Assembly: GCA_037953745.1 (NCBI GenBank)
Contig: JBAKBP010013066.1
Location: 1 to 64,000 of the forward strand
Origin: Lithodes maja
Lineage: Eukaryota > Arthropoda > Malacostraca > Decapoda > Lithodidae
DNA length: 64,000 bases
Direction: 5' to 3'
A program made the position numbers and the translations under genes. Under the pieces are notes generated by a model that did not search any database, was not told where the DNA came from, and saw nothing but the letters and a program-made list of their open reading frames with translations. Positions 45,241-56,072 of this stretch are shown in pieces. Numbering within the stretch: the stretch's first letter is position 1; every line of letters begins with the position of its first letter.

Positions 45241-48200
45241 CTAAGCTGCCTGGCTGAACAGACCCGAGTCCCTGAGGAAGGCCATGGCCACGATCGGGCT
45301 TTCCCACAGAGCTCTCATTGAGTGTAGATTGTGTAGTTGGCGTAAGTGGTTGTGCGAAATGCAGTCTTCTATGATGTGCTTAATGGTATGGGGTGCTGTG
45401 TTACATCCCGGGCAGGCGTCGACAACGGAGTCATCCAGTCTCTTCTGATAGCTCAGGAGAGCTGGATGGTGTCCGCATCTCAGCCTGGCCAGGTGGACTC
45501 TGTCCTCGCGAGGAAGGGAGGATTCGGAAGGATGGATTTCGGGAGGTCGTGCTTGCAGCTGCGTGTTATCTGTGAGTGAGTGGATGGATCGGCGAGAGAT
45601 ATGAGTATGGATGTGCTTCTGGAAGTTGGTTCGGGGTGGGCAGGGAGGGAGAGAGGACAGTAATTGTGTGTGATACCGTGTGCTGGGTGTTGTTTTGATA
45701 TTTTTTGGTGTCTGTGGGTGTGTTGCCATGTAGTTTAGTGGGTGGTCTTGGTTCATGGAGGCTGCTGCCAGGAATTGAGTGCCTCTCCTGTCCAGATGGT
45801 CTTTGACTTTGAGGATTTTGGTTTCTTGATGTAGGTGATCTGTGGGTGCAGTAGCTGTGCAGCCTGTAATGATCTTCAGGGCTTTGTTTTGAATAGTCTG
45901 TAAGGTCTTATGATGTGTTTCAGCTAGGTTAGAAGCCCAGGCTGGGCTTGCGTATTCCATCACTGATCTTATGTATTGTTTATATACTGTGGTGGTAGTT
46001 TCTTTGTTGTGTCCAAATTTTGTGTGAGCAAGTGACCTGAGGGCGTTAAGTCTGGGTGTCGGTTTCTTTTTAATGTTTGTGGTGTGCTGTTTGAATGTCA
46101 TATGAGTATCATATGTTACCGTACTCCTAGGATTTTGGGTGTGTGTGTATGTGTTAGGGGTGTGTTGTTTATGGTGAGTTGAGGGATGTATTCATATTCT
46201 CCTGTCCAGCTTGTGAGCAGGGTTGCGGTGTATTTGGCTGGGGCTAGATTAAGTCTGTTTGTAGTGCACCAGCCATGTAGTGTGTTGAGATAGGGTTGAA
46301 GGAGATCTGTTGCTCTTTTTGGGTCATGGTGTGTGCATGTGAGTGTTATGTCATCTGCATTTTTTTTTTTTTTTTTATATATTCCAACTTACTTCCTCTT
46401 GGGCATAGGCTGAGAGCCTTAACATTCACCGCTTTACAATGAACAGTGAAGCCCGTGAGGTCTTGTTCCAGTCTAGGGAGTGAGACATGTGAAGCACGTA
46501 GAGTACAACGAGCACCTGCCATCTTGCCTTCACATGAGGCACGGTGCTCACTCATGGCCCGAAACGACCCCATCTCTGAAGCCACCTCGTTCCCGTGCTT
46601 CACTGTCTCATCCCCTACACTCGGACTCTCACACTTACACACACACAACGCCACCTGTTGAGCAGATAACTCACCAGGCATTGCACCCCTATAGCATATT
46701 TTGAATATGGGAATATTCATACAGTGCTATTTAATCAAGGAACAATGAGGGTATTTTATTGACGTTTCGGTGGGCTTGTGGTAATGCACTGATACCAGGT
46801 ACAGCACAAATTCCATCCCAATAATATCTTCCCATTGATACATTGGGATTTGAACCCGGGACCTTTGGATTACCAGGCCAGTGGCAAGACCACTCCATGC
46901 ATAGGAGACTAAGTTTACTTGGGGCGTATTGGGTGTAGTTATATCGTGCATGTACACATTGAAGAGTGCGGGCGATAGGACGGATCCTTGTGGGACTCCG
47001 TTTGGAAAGTTTCTGATTTTAGATGACTGACCGGCAAAAGATACGTGTGCACATCTGCCTGCTAGGAAGTTGGCCAGCCACCTTTTAGTGTTGTTGTGCA
47101 TGTTTGTGTTGTAGATTTTGTTTGTTACTGTAGGTAGTGGCGGGGGATGGCATCGAAAGCTTTACTAATGTCGACTGTGGCTAATAGTGATCTGTGTGGT
47201 GGTCTAGCTGAGTTGATGCCGTCAAAAGCTCTTTGTGTAAGGTCTGTGAGAAGAGTGTTTGTGGAGTGCAGTGGCCTAAAGCCATGTTGTGTTGGAGCTA
47301 GGGGTAGGTCGGGTGTAATTAGTTGTAATACTAGGCGTAACATGACTTTGGAGGGGGAGCAAAGGAGTGTGATGGGGCGGTGCGAGGAGGGTAGCGTGGG
47401 GTCTTTGTTGGGTTTGAGGAATGTGGTGATGATACCATGCTTCCAAATGTCTGGTATTGTGTTGTGTGAATAACTGTAGTTTGATATGTTAGTGAGTGCT
47501 TGTATGCCTTGTGGTCCCAGGTGTCTGAGGTGTATGTTGCTTATGTTGTCTAGGCCACAAGCGGGTGAGTGCTTGAGATTGTTGATGATATGTTTTGTCT
47601 GGTGATTGGTGAAGGGTGTATAGTCAGGGTCTGTGGGGAATTGTCTCTTACGTCGGATGACACGTCGGTCGTCTTTGTGAGGTTTTAGGTGGCTGACATG
47701 TGAGAAGTGATTGATGAGAGTGTTTGCTTGTTGTTTACATGAAGGAGTAGAGTCTGTTGTTGTGATTGCAGCATGTGATTGTGTTGTGTTGCTGTTGGAA
47801 AGTGTGATGCTGTTTAGTGTTTTGTAGAGTTTTTTGGGGTTTGTTTTGTGATCAAGTGTTTGTAGGAAGTTATTCCAATTTAGTTTTTGTTGTTCTTGTA
47901 TTTTGTTGTTAGTTTGGGTGTTGAGTGCTTGGATTTGCTGTGTGATGTCTTGTGTGTGGGGTGCTGGGGAGTGTTTCAGTATGTCACATTGTCTGATGAG
48001 GTTTTGAATTTCTGGTGTGAAGTTGGGGTTGTGTCTTTTTCTGTTACCTCTTGGAATGTGTTTCTTGTCAGCGTTTTGGATAGTTTTATTCAGTATGTGT
48101 ACAGCATTGTTGATGTTATTGATGGGTGTACCGTTTAGTGTTGTGAAGTGTTGTTCTGTCTCATTTGTGGATGCTTCCCAGTTAGCTCTTTTATAATTGG

Positions 48201-49431
48201 TGTATGTGTGTTTGTGCCTAGCTGGGGTGAGTGTGGTTTTGGTGGTGATAATGATCGGGAGGTGGTCAGAGCCTAAGGTTCTGACCACCCTCCAGGATGT
48301 TGTGGGGGCGAGTTCTGGGGAGCTAAAGGTGATGTCTGGAGATGATGGGTTATAGAGGGCTTGGTGAGGAATATGGGTATGTTGATGGATGTCGTTAAGG
48401 ATGATGAGGTTATCAGTTTGGTTTTGTAGTACCAGCCCTCTGTCTGTGTCGGGGTTGTCGACAAACCGGGCCGACATCTTGGCGTTGAAGTCACCACCCA
48501 GGATGATGTGTGGGGTGTTTGTGATGTGTTGTAAGTGTGGTCTGTATTCATATGGTACTGTAGGGGATGTTTGGGGAGGGATGTATGTGTTTATGATGGT
48601 TATGTTGGAGTTGTTGCCAGTGCGTATTTTAATTGATTGTATTTCTGTTGTGTTATCATTTGGGGGGAGGAGGGATTTGGTTTGTACACTGGTATCTATG
48701 TATGATATTTCTTTGTGTACCAGGGTGATGAGTCCACGGCCTCCGCCGACAGCCCGGTCTTTTCTGATGGTGGTGAAATCATGAAACGTGGGTGTTTTTT
48801 GTGTTGTGCGGAGTTTTGTTTCTTGTAAGATGGCAATGTGTATGTTGTGTTGTTTGATGAAGTGTGAGAGTTCGTGTTTCTTTGTGTTGATGCCATCTAT
48901 GTTCAATTGGAGAATGTTAATGTTATGTGCACGATGTATGTTGGGTGCTGCTGCACGAGGATGGGGTGGAGGTGAGGGAGGGGTTGGGGAATGGGGTGAG
49001 GGAGGGGCTGGGGGTTGGGATGGGTGAGGTGGGGGTGGGGATTGGGGAGCAGGAGATGGGGGTTGGAATGGATTAGGATGGGGTGTGGTGTGTTGAGTTG
49101 AGGATGTGGATGGTATGGGAAGGTTAGGTGGGTTAGGGAGGAGAGGTGGACGGGTTTTAGGGGGGGGGAGTGGATGATATGGGAAGGTTAGGTGGGTTGG
49201 GGAGAGGTGGACGGGTTTTAGGCGAGGGATTTGACTGGGAGAGGGAGAGGCATGAGGAACAGGTCCAGGTGTTCGTGTAGTGTTTCTTGGAGGCAAGTGT
49301 TGTGCAGGTGAAGTGGGTCCAGTTCCTGCATGAATTGCAGAGAACTGAACCCTTAGTGTGGCGACTCGAAGTGATGGGTTTTGAGCAAGGTGGACATATG
49401 TATGTGTAGGGGGGTCCTGGGTTGCTCTCAA
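45241..49431 (-). pseudogene. LINE endonuclease/reverse transcriptase, split
   Basis: 47125-49431 carries a long Pro-rich linker, then the APE endonuclease (NILQLNIDGINTKKHEL, ILQETKL, GGDFNAKM, SDHLPIII) and RT up to ATVDISKAFDAIPRHYL. A one-base shift near 47110 leads into 46903-47101 ([24 protein letters not shown]). The SINE interrupts here. After it the frame resumes as ADDITLTC, and 45241-46101 encodes the C-terminal part (YASPAWASNLAETHHKTL, CPGCNTAPHTIKHIIEDC). Another small insertion shifts the frame near 46115. Confidence 0.85.
46361..46897 (-). mobile_element. Composite SINE inserted in the LINE RT YADD codons
   Basis: A 537-bp insert flanked by TGCAT (46356-46360 and 46898-46902). 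On the minus strand it starts with the same tRNA-Thr-like head as 25334-25597 (GGTAATCCAAAGGTCCCGGG), continues into a body also found at 27108-27225, and ends in A16. Removing it and one TGCAT restores TCC TAT GCA GAT GAC, Ser-Tyr-Ala-Asp-Asp. Confidence 0.9.
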
Positions 49432-49687
49432 TGTCTCCGGCTAGAAGAAGTCTTCGAGAAATGACAGCCGGAGAGTCATTTCTCAGTGTAGGAAAAACTG
49501 TGTGATGTGTGTGTGTGGTGTGAGAGGTGTGGAAATTCCCAGCGCGACCGAAGCAGCTCCAAGGACTCCTGTACGAGTAGGCATAATTGCCCGAAATTGC
49601 CTTCATTCCCTGCTCATTTTCATGCATAAGCAAAAGCCAGAGCATAATACAATTATGTATTTGTGAAAGTATGGTAATAGCTTTCAA
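49157..49687 (-). pseudogene. LINE N-terminal segment: 2A-like motif and PHD-like finger
   Basis: 176-residue frame. The real start is uncertain. RRLLLAGDIESNPGP is followed by a C4HC3-like spacing (CPPC, CNSC, HFTC, CSSC), like PHD fingers near the N-terminus of other LINEs. The frame is lost in a C9/G9 run at about 49161-49169 inside a duplicated Pro-rich stretch (KTRPPLPNPPNLP), and the linker continues in the frame of 47125-49431. Confidence 0.75.
49412..49438 (-). other. 2A-like ribosome-skipping motif GDIESNPGP
   Basis: It matches the conserved D-x-E-x-N-P-G-P core, preceded by the usual hydrophobic LLLAG. The nascent chain would part between the last Gly and Pro, releasing a short leader from the finger/endonuclease protein. 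Confidence 0.85.
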
Positions 49688-49689
49688 AT

Positions 49690-50336
49690 TACTCCTGAAT
49701 CATCCCTGTACGACGTCTGGTTTTCTTGTAAGGATCTTGCAAACGAAGGGCAAAATTGCTAAAAATTACCAAATCCGATAGGCGAAATCGCTAAAAATTA
49801 CCAATTATTTTCTGTTTTCGCTATGTGTGACGCTGCACATGAGTGAGCTCTCTCTCACACAAACCTCAGTGTCGTGGCGGGGCCTGTAGGCTCCGGCTGA
49901 CGTCCATCCGTGCTGCTTGCAAAAGCTGGCCTGGCTCACAGGCTACAAAATAGCCGGAAAATCGTCTCCGTCATATGAGGGGCCCCGTGGGAATTGGGTT
50001 AAGAAGTGTGGTTGTTTTGATTATTTGATAGGGTCACCATAAGGGTAATGGTGTGGCATTTTGTCTGTACAGAAGCTTGGCCTTTTTGGTTGGGGCTTCT
50101 TAGGAATGTGACCTTTTTCGTTAGCCATGGAGAAACTACAGAGGTACAAATTATTATAAGCAACCTCATGTTAAAAATATCTTATATATTTTTGTTTAGC
50201 TTTACTTGGCATTCCTCTTCCTCTATGTATCTAGCAATTTAACCCCCTCAAACTCCATATGACGCGATGGTGTGGTAATTACCCCGGGCCAAAAATCTCT
50301 AAAAGACGATCGAGTGATAACTCAAGCGAGCTTGAA
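49690..50336. other. No gene recognised
   Basis: Contains repeated text such as GGGCAAAATTGCTAAAAATT / GGCGAAATCGCTAAAAATTA near 49748-49800 and a TTAACCCCCTCAAACTCC start at 50239 that resembles TTAA MITE ends. ORFs here lack motifs. Confidence 0.4.
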
Positions 50337-50397
50337 ATACGCAGGCGTTTCGTTCATGGTCACCCCTTCGGGGATCAAGGTGTCCGGCAATATATAC
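50337..50397 (+). repeat. RTE-like LINE 3' end fragment
   Basis: GTTTCGTTCATGGTCACCCC, TTCGGGGATCAAGGTGTCCG corresponds to the 3' end of 56733-58788 in the opposite strand. It ends where the 175-bp monomers begin. Confidence 0.75.
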
Positions 50398-50404
50398 CGG
50401 TAGG

Positions 50405-50770
50405 CAATAGATACATTCATTTTTGGGCTATTTCTTCCATTTTATTTATCCTTTTAAAGTGCTTGATTGATTTTTGTGCTAATGTAGTTAGTATTTGGTG
50501 TAATTTTACATATTTCAGCTAAATCTGAAGAGCACATGCAATTTATTTGTGCATGTTCAGTAAGTATTGCTGGGGAAAGGGTTAACGTATTCATCTTTTG
50601 GGGTATTTATTCTATGTTTTTATCCTGTTTCTGTGATTGATTGAGTTTTGTGCTAATGTAGTTGGTATTTGGTATAATTTTACATATTTTAGATAAATCA
50701 GAATAGCACATGCAATATATTTGGGCATTTTCAGTCAGTATTGCTGGGGAAATGGTTAACATACAGTATT
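50405..50770 (+). repeat. About 175-bp monomer, copies 1 and 2
   Basis: Marks: GGGCTATTTCTTCCATTTTA, TGCTAATGTAGTTAGTATTT, GAAGAGCACATGCAATTTAT, CAGTATTGCTGGGGAAAGGG. Period about 174. Copies 3 and 4 are at 52223-52925. Confidence 0.85.
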
Positions 50771-52222
50771 CATCATAGGAAGGGAAGAGTATGTGTAGCT
50801 CAGATCTTTGCCCTGATATATGTTGTGGAGAAATATCTTGAGAAAGGACAAAAGTTGTATGCTGCCTTCATGGACTTGGAGAAGGCCTATGACAGAGTTG
50901 ATAGAGAAGGTACCGGAATGTAGAAAGTATTTGGAATATACGGAGCAGATAGCAAGTTGCTGAAAGCAGTGAAAAGCATGTATGAGGGTGCAAAGGTGTC
51001 AGTATGTGTTGAGAATGAACAGAGCGAGTTCTATGATCTGAATTTTGGGTTAAAGAAAGGGTGTGTGATGTCCCCGTGGTTGTTCAATATATACTGTACT
51101 GTATATGGATGGAGTCATAAAAGAAATGCAAGGATGAGCAGTGGATGTTGGTGTACCACTAATAAGGGAAGGCAACGAGTGGAATGACAGAGTTGATAGA
51201 GAAGGTATGTGGAAAGTACTGAGAATATATGGAGTAGATGGCAAGTTGCTGAAAGCAGTGAAGAGTATGTATGAGAGTGCAAAGGTATCAGTACGTGTGA
51301 AGAATGAACAGAGGGAGTTCTTTGATCTGAATGTTTGGTAAAGCAAGGGTGTGTGATGTCCCGATGGTTGTTCTATATATACAGTATATGGATGGAGTCA
51401 TAAAAGAAATACAAGGAAGGGCAGTGGATGTTTGTGTACTGCTGTTTTCTGACGATATGAATGGGAGTTGCAGGGTCTGGTAAATATGTTTGGAACAGTG
51501 TACGAAAAATGGAATCTGAAGGTAAATGCGGGGAAGAGCAAGGTTACGGTCTTCGAAAGGGGTGAAGCCACAGAGTGTGAGGTGAAGTTGAACGGTCAGG
51601 CTATGGAGATTGTCAGCTCATTTAAGTATCTTGGCAGTGTACAGAGTAAAGATGAGAGTATGGATGAAGAAGTGTGGGAGAGGGTGCAATAGGGGAAGAG
51701 GGTTGTAGGAATGCTGAAAGCAGTAACATGAAATAGGGTGGTCAGCATGGAACTGAAGAAGTCCTTGCATGACAGTGTGGTAATCCCGACACTGACTTAC
51801 GGAAGCGAAGCATGGACGTTGTTGGAGAGATTCAAACCAAGAGTGAAAGGGATGGAAATGAGTTACTTGAGAAGTGTGTGCAGAGTTACATGGAGGGATA
51901 GACAGACTAATGAGGAAGTACGAGAGAGGTGTGGTGTGAATGTGCTGGAAAGTGCGAAAAAGAACACCTTGAGATGGTTCGGCCATGTGGAACGTATGGG
52001 AAGCGAGAGAATGACTAAGAGAGTGTACTAGTGAGGTGGAAGAACAGAGGGAGAAATAAACCGAGAGAGAGGTGGAAGGATGGAGTTAAGAAGTATATGC
52101 GTGAAAGCGGTGCTGGATGGGAGGAGGGGCGTCGACTGACTGGGGACAGAGGTGCATAGGGGTGTTTCGTTCGTGGCCAATCCTTCGGGGATCAAGGCGT
52201 CCGTCAATATATAGATAGATAA
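50771..52222 (+). pseudogene. RTE-like LINE fragment with internal duplication
   Basis: Starts within the RT finger region (GRVCVAQIFALIYVVEKYL), includes AAFMDLEKAYDRVDREG, SMYEGAKVSV and the C-terminal VVIPTLTYGSEAWTL and LRWFGHVERMGSERMTKRV, and ends at the RTE 3' end. About 290 bases (50890-51180) are repeated at 51186-51470. Many stops and frameshifts; the FADD motif is deleted in the second copy. Confidence 0.85.
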
Positions 52223-52925
52223 ATTCATCTTTAGGGCTATTTCTTACATTTTCTTTATCCTGTTAGTGTACTTTATTAATTTTTTTGGTAATGTAGTTGG
52301 TAATTGGTGTAATTTTACAAATTTCAGATAAAGGATGTCAACAGAATAACAAATGATGAGCTGAAGAGACGTTTAGGTATAAAAAGTATTAGCGAGGAGA
52401 TGCGTACAAGTAAACTGGGATGGTATGGACATGTGGAGAGAATGGATGAACAAAATTGGGTGAAAAGATGCAGGTCTGCGATTGTGGAGGGAGCTGCACC
52501 AAGGGGTGGACCGAGTAAGACCTGGGATCGGACTATACGTGCCGATCTCATATCCAAAAACTTGACAAGTAAAGCATCCCTTAACAGGGTTGCCTGGAAC
52601 ACCGCATTAGGAAAAGAGACTGAAACTGCACATCTGTGTGGAGCACTCAGTCTTAAAATGTTATGTACGCATGTATGTATAAATCTGAAGAGCACATGCA
52701 ATCTATTTAGGCATTTTCAGTCAGTATTGCTGGGTAAAGGGTTAACATATTAATCTTTTGGAGTATTTCTTCCATTTATTTATCCTGTTAGTGAGTTTTA
52801 TTGATTTCAGTGCTACTGTAGTGGTATTTGGTGTAATTTTACATATTTTAGATAAATCTGAAGAGGACATGCAATATATTTGGGCATTTTCAGTCAGTAT
52901 TGCTGGGGAAACGGTTAGCATACTG
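52223..52925 (+). repeat. About 175-bp monomer, copies 3 and 4, split by a LINE piece
   Basis: The third monomer is cut at TTTCAGATAAA (52334) and resumes at TAAATCTGAAGAGCAC near 52680. Copy 4 follows directly to 52925. Each pair of monomers is followed by the same truncated RTE start. Confidence 0.85.
52335..52680 (+). mobile_element. 3' fragment of another LINE inserted in the monomer
   Basis: The frame KLGWYGHVERMDEQNWVKRC, then RGGPSKTWDRTIRADL is a LINE C-terminal end, different from the RTE-like family. It ends in a TGTATGTA-type tail. The bases TAAA at both junctions are the likely duplication. Confidence 0.65.
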
Positions 52926-53480
52926 TAGTCATCTTAGGAAGGGAAGAGGATGTGTAGCTCAGATTTTTGCCCGGAAATGTGTTGTGGAGAAATATCTGGA
53001 GAAGCGACAAAAGTTGTATGCTGCATTTATGGAGTAGGAGAAGGCCTATGACAGAATTGATAGAGAAGGTATGTGGAAAGTACCGGTACTGAGAATATAC
53101 GGAGTAGATGGCAAGTTGCTGAAAGCAATGAAGAGCATGTATGAGAGTGCAAAGGTGTCAGTATGTGTGGATAATTAACAGAGCGAGTTCTTTAATCTGA
53201 ATGTTGGGTTAAAGCAAGGGTGTGTGTGATGTCCCCATGGTTGTTCAATATATACCGGTACAGTATATGGATGGAGTCATGAAAGAAATACAAGGAAGAG
53301 CAGCGGATGTTGGTGTACCGCTGATAAGGGAAAGAAACGAGCGGAAGTTGCCTCAACAGTACAGTACCGGTACTACTGTTGCTGACAACACAGTTCTGAT
53401 GAGCGATAGTGAATGGGAGTTGCAGGGTCAGGTAAATATGTTTGGAACAGTGTGTGAAAAACGGAATCTGGAGGTAAAAA
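52926..53480 (+). pseudogene. RTE-like LINE fragment, first half
   Basis: Same truncated start as 50771 (GRGCVAQIFARKCVVEKYL). Several stops (for example TAG in FMEXEKAYD near 53034). It is broken by the LINE at 53481-55502 and continues at 55503-55803. Confidence 0.8.
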
Positions 53481-55502
53481 AAAATTTTTTTTTTTTTTCT
53501 ATGTGATTGAGGGAGGCAAAAGGCATTACTGCCTATAGCGAGTGCCGCCCCCATAGTTGAAAGAGTGACAGGGCCAAAATCAAGGGACGTTCGAGCCAAA
53601 ATGCCTGGACACACGGAGTTTGAAGCAATTTAAGTCATAGGAAGAGGGAAAGACTGATTCTGGGAGAGAGTTCCAGAGCTCAGCTGTTGAGTAGAAGAAA
53701 GTTTGAGAGTAACGTTTCACTCTTGGGTTGGAGAGTTGAACAGAGTAGGGGTGGGATTGAGTTGCAAGACGGGTACCACGTGCCCTACGTAAAGGAGGTG
53801 GTATGCACTGGGATAGCTCTGAGGAACACTGATTATTATAGTAGCGATAGAATAGCGAGAGAGATGCAACATTGCGGCGGAGAGAGAGAGATTGCAGAGA
53901 GTTGGTGAGTGGACGGGAGTTAATGATACGAAAGGCCTTCCTTTCAACTTTGTCTAGGAGAGTGGTGTGAGAGGAACCTCCCCACACATGTGAACAATAC
54001 TCAATACAAGGGTGCACTATGCCCCTGTACAGAGCAAGAAGCTGTGCTGGGGAAAAGAACCCCCTAAGGCGGTTGAGCACACCCAGCTTCTGGGAGGCTG
54101 CCTTAGCAAGACTGGTAATATGATCCTTCCAAATGAGAGCAGAAGAAAAAGAAACACCAAGAATATTGAGAGAAGATGAAGGGTTGATTTTTGTATTGTT
54201 GAAGAATAAGGGATAGTCCGTTGGGAGATCCTGACGGGTAGATAGATGGAGAAATTGGGTTTTGGAGGCATTAAAGTTAACAAGGTTTTCTCTGCCCCAA
54301 TTGGAAATAGTATTTAGATCAGAATTTAAGAGTTCTATGGCTTCATTACATTTGTCGTTGAGGAATTGCTGGCTGGGGCGTTCTGAAAAACTAATGGAGT
54401 AGTGTATGGTTGAGTCGTCTGCGTATGAATGGATGGGAATTAAGGTACAGTTAAGGAGATAATTTATAAAAATTAGAAAGAGAATAGGAGATAGGACAGA
54501 GCCCTGAGGAACACCGGAGTTTATAGGGTGAGGAAGTGAACAATGGCCGTCCACAACCGCGGCTATGGAACGGCCGGAAAGGAAATTAGAGACAAAGGCA
54601 CAGATGGAGGGATAGAAACCGAAGGAGGGTAGTTTAGAAATTAAAGATTTATGCCAGACTCTATCGAAGGCTTTCGATATGTCTAGTGCAATAGAAAAAG
54701 TCTCACCGAAGTCCCGAAAGGAGGATGACCAAGAGTTAGTAAGATATGAAAGAAGATCACCAGTAGAGCGACCCTTAAGGAAGCCATACTGGCGATCTGA
54801 GAGCAGATTATGAGAAGAGAAATGCTTAAGAAATTTGGAAGCAAGAATAGTTTCAAAAACTTTAGAAAGACAAGAGATGAGAGCAATTGGACGATAGTTG
54901 GAGGGTTGAGAGCGGTCACCCTTCTTTGGGACAGGTTGAATGTGAGCAAACTTCCAGCATGAAGGGAAGACGTTAGAGGATAGACAGAGACGAAAGAGTT
55001 TGCCTAGGCAGGGAGTCAGCACGGAAACACAGTTTTTGAGAACAACAGGAGGAACACCGTCCGGACCATACGCCTTATTAGTGTTAAGCCCAGAGAGGGT
55101 AGAAAGTACATCTTTAGAAGAGATTAGGATATTAGGCATAAGTAAGAGAGAGGAGGGCGGAGAGGGAGGAATAGCACCGGAATCATCCAAGGTGGAGTTT
55201 CTAGCAAAAGTTTGAGCGAAGAGTTTAGCTTTGTCAGAGGAAGAAGTGATGGTAGTGCCATCAGAGTGGGAAAGGGGAGGGAAAGATGAGGAAGAGAAAT
55301 TGTTGGAGAGGTTTTTGGCTAGATGCCAGAAAGCTTGAGAAGAGCTAGAGTTGGATAGTTCAGTGCATTTATTATTGATGAAAGAGTGTTTGGCAAGTCG
55401 AAGAACAGATTTGGCTTGATTCCGGGCAGAAACATAAGAAGAATGAGAGTCTTGAGTTTTAAGGCGTCGGTACCGTTTGAATGCTTCCTCCTTATTGCGG
55501 AC
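53481..55502 (-). mobile_element. 5'-truncated LINE (CR1/Jockey-type RT) nested in the RTE fragment
   Basis: A minus-strand insert with a T run (53486-53499) as its A tail, a short 3' untranslated region and one open RT frame. The host RTE sequence GGAGGTAAA... continues across it as ...AAATGCTAGGAAGAGC. It starts inside ORF2, so the endonuclease is missing. Confidence 0.85.
53580..55502 (-). CDS. Reverse transcriptase domain of nested LINE, open
   Basis: About 640 residues from RNKEEAFKRYRRL to HFGSNVP. RT motifs in order: [73 protein letters not shown] and SYADDSTIHYS, then thumb and C-terminal region with HVWGGSSHTTLLDKVERKAF and ELWNSLPESVFP. The frame can be extended to 55553 through antisense host sequence, so the first 17 codons of that longer ORF are not part of the LINE. 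No stops, so the insertion is young. Confidence 0.88.
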   Translation of the reverse strand, partial: VRNKEEAFKRYRRLKTQDSHSSYVSARNQAKSVLRLAKHSFINNKCTELSNSSSSQAFWHLAKNLSNNFSSSSFPPLSHSDGTTITSSSDKAKLFAQTFARNSTLDDSGAIPPSPPSSLLLMPNILISSKDVLSTLSGLNTNKAYGPDGVPPVVLKNCVSVLTPCLGKLFRLCLSSNVFPSCWKFAHIQPVPKKGDRSQPSNYRPIALISCLSKVFETILASKFLKHFSSHNLLSDRQYGFLKGRSTGDLLSYLTNSWSSSFRDFGETFSIALDISKAFDRVWHKSLISKLPSFGFYPSICAFVSNFLSGRSIAAVVDGHCSLPHPINSGVPQGSVLSPILFLIFINYLLNCTLIPIHSYADDSTIHYSISFSERPSQQFLNDKCNEAIELLNSDLNTISNWGRENLVNFNASKTQFLHLSTRQDLPTDYPLFFNNTKINPSSSLNILGVSFSSALIWKDHITSLAKAASQKLGVLNRLRGFFSPAQLLALYRGIVHPCIEYCSHVWGGSSHTTLLDKVERKAFRIINSRPLTNSLQSLSLRRNVASLSLFYRYYNNQCSSELSQCIPPPLRRARGTRLATQSHPYSVQLSNPRVKRYSQTFFYSTAELWNSLPESVFPSSYDLNCFKLRVSRHFGSNVP

Positions 55503-55803
55503 AGCAAATGCTAGGAAGAGCAATATTATGGTCTTTGAAAGGGGTGCAACCATAGAGTGTGAAGTGAGGTTGAACGGCTATGAAGAATGTCAGCTCATTT
55601 AAGTATTTGGGCAGTGTGTTGAGTAAAGATGTGAATAGGCCTATGGATGAAGAAGTGTGGGAGAAAGTGTAACAGGGGAAGAGCATTGTAGGAACTCTGA
55701 AAGTAGTAAGAAGAAATAGGGTGGTCAGCATGGAAGTAAAGAAGTCCTTGCATGACAGTGTGGTAATCCCGACATTGACTTATGGGAGGGAAGCATGGAC
55801 GTT
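55503..55803 (+). pseudogene. RTE-like LINE fragment, second half
   Basis: Continues from 53480: GRAIMVFERGATIECEVRLN-type sequence, then HDSVVIPTLTYGREAWTF, and ends abruptly at TTTCTGACTGGG. Confidence 0.75.
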
Positions 55804-55849
55804 TCTGACTGGGATTGATCATTGATAATCATCGGTTATGCTAGTTGGA

Positions 55850-56072
55850 AAATTAGTGGGGTAGAATGTAGAGTTCGGGTGTACCGCCAGCCTTGTTTAC
55901 ACTACGCGGAGCGGCGGCGGACGCTAGCCATCATGTTCCCGTCTATTTGACTGCTTTTGGATACAATAATAGGTTGACGGGGGTCACCCCCCATGACATA
56001 TTGTCATCATAATATATATTGCCAGCAGGAGGCAAATAACCGAAAAAAACGCCTTCAAAATAGACGCGAACT
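55850..56072 (+). repeat. Dispersed repeat (CCCGTCTATTT family), copy A
   Basis: Blocks: TAGAATGTAGAGTTCGGGTG, TTTACACTACGCGGAGCGGC, GTTCCCGTCTATTTGACTGC, TGGATACAATAATAGGTTGA, GACATATTGTCATCATAATA and AATAGACGCGAACT. The same blocks recur inverted at 59800-60045. Confidence 0.8.

Larger units (their letters stand above)
45224..49560 (-). mobile_element. LINE with 2A-like peptide and PHD-like finger, interrupted
   Basis: On the minus strand: N-terminal segment with a 2A-like motif and Cys/His finger, Pro-rich linker, APE endonuclease, RT, C-terminal domain, and an (AAC)n tail (45224-45238). Several frameshifts, and a composite SINE sits in the RT active site. The 5' end is uncertain. Clade was not resolved; 2A sequences are known in several APE-type LINE groups and in ingi/L1Tc-type elements. 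Confidence 0.85.

Noticed and set aside
48788..49027. Plus-strand Gly/Trp-rich ORFs across 47147-49027
   Set aside because: Antisense shadows of the LINE endonuclease/RT and its Pro-rich linker.
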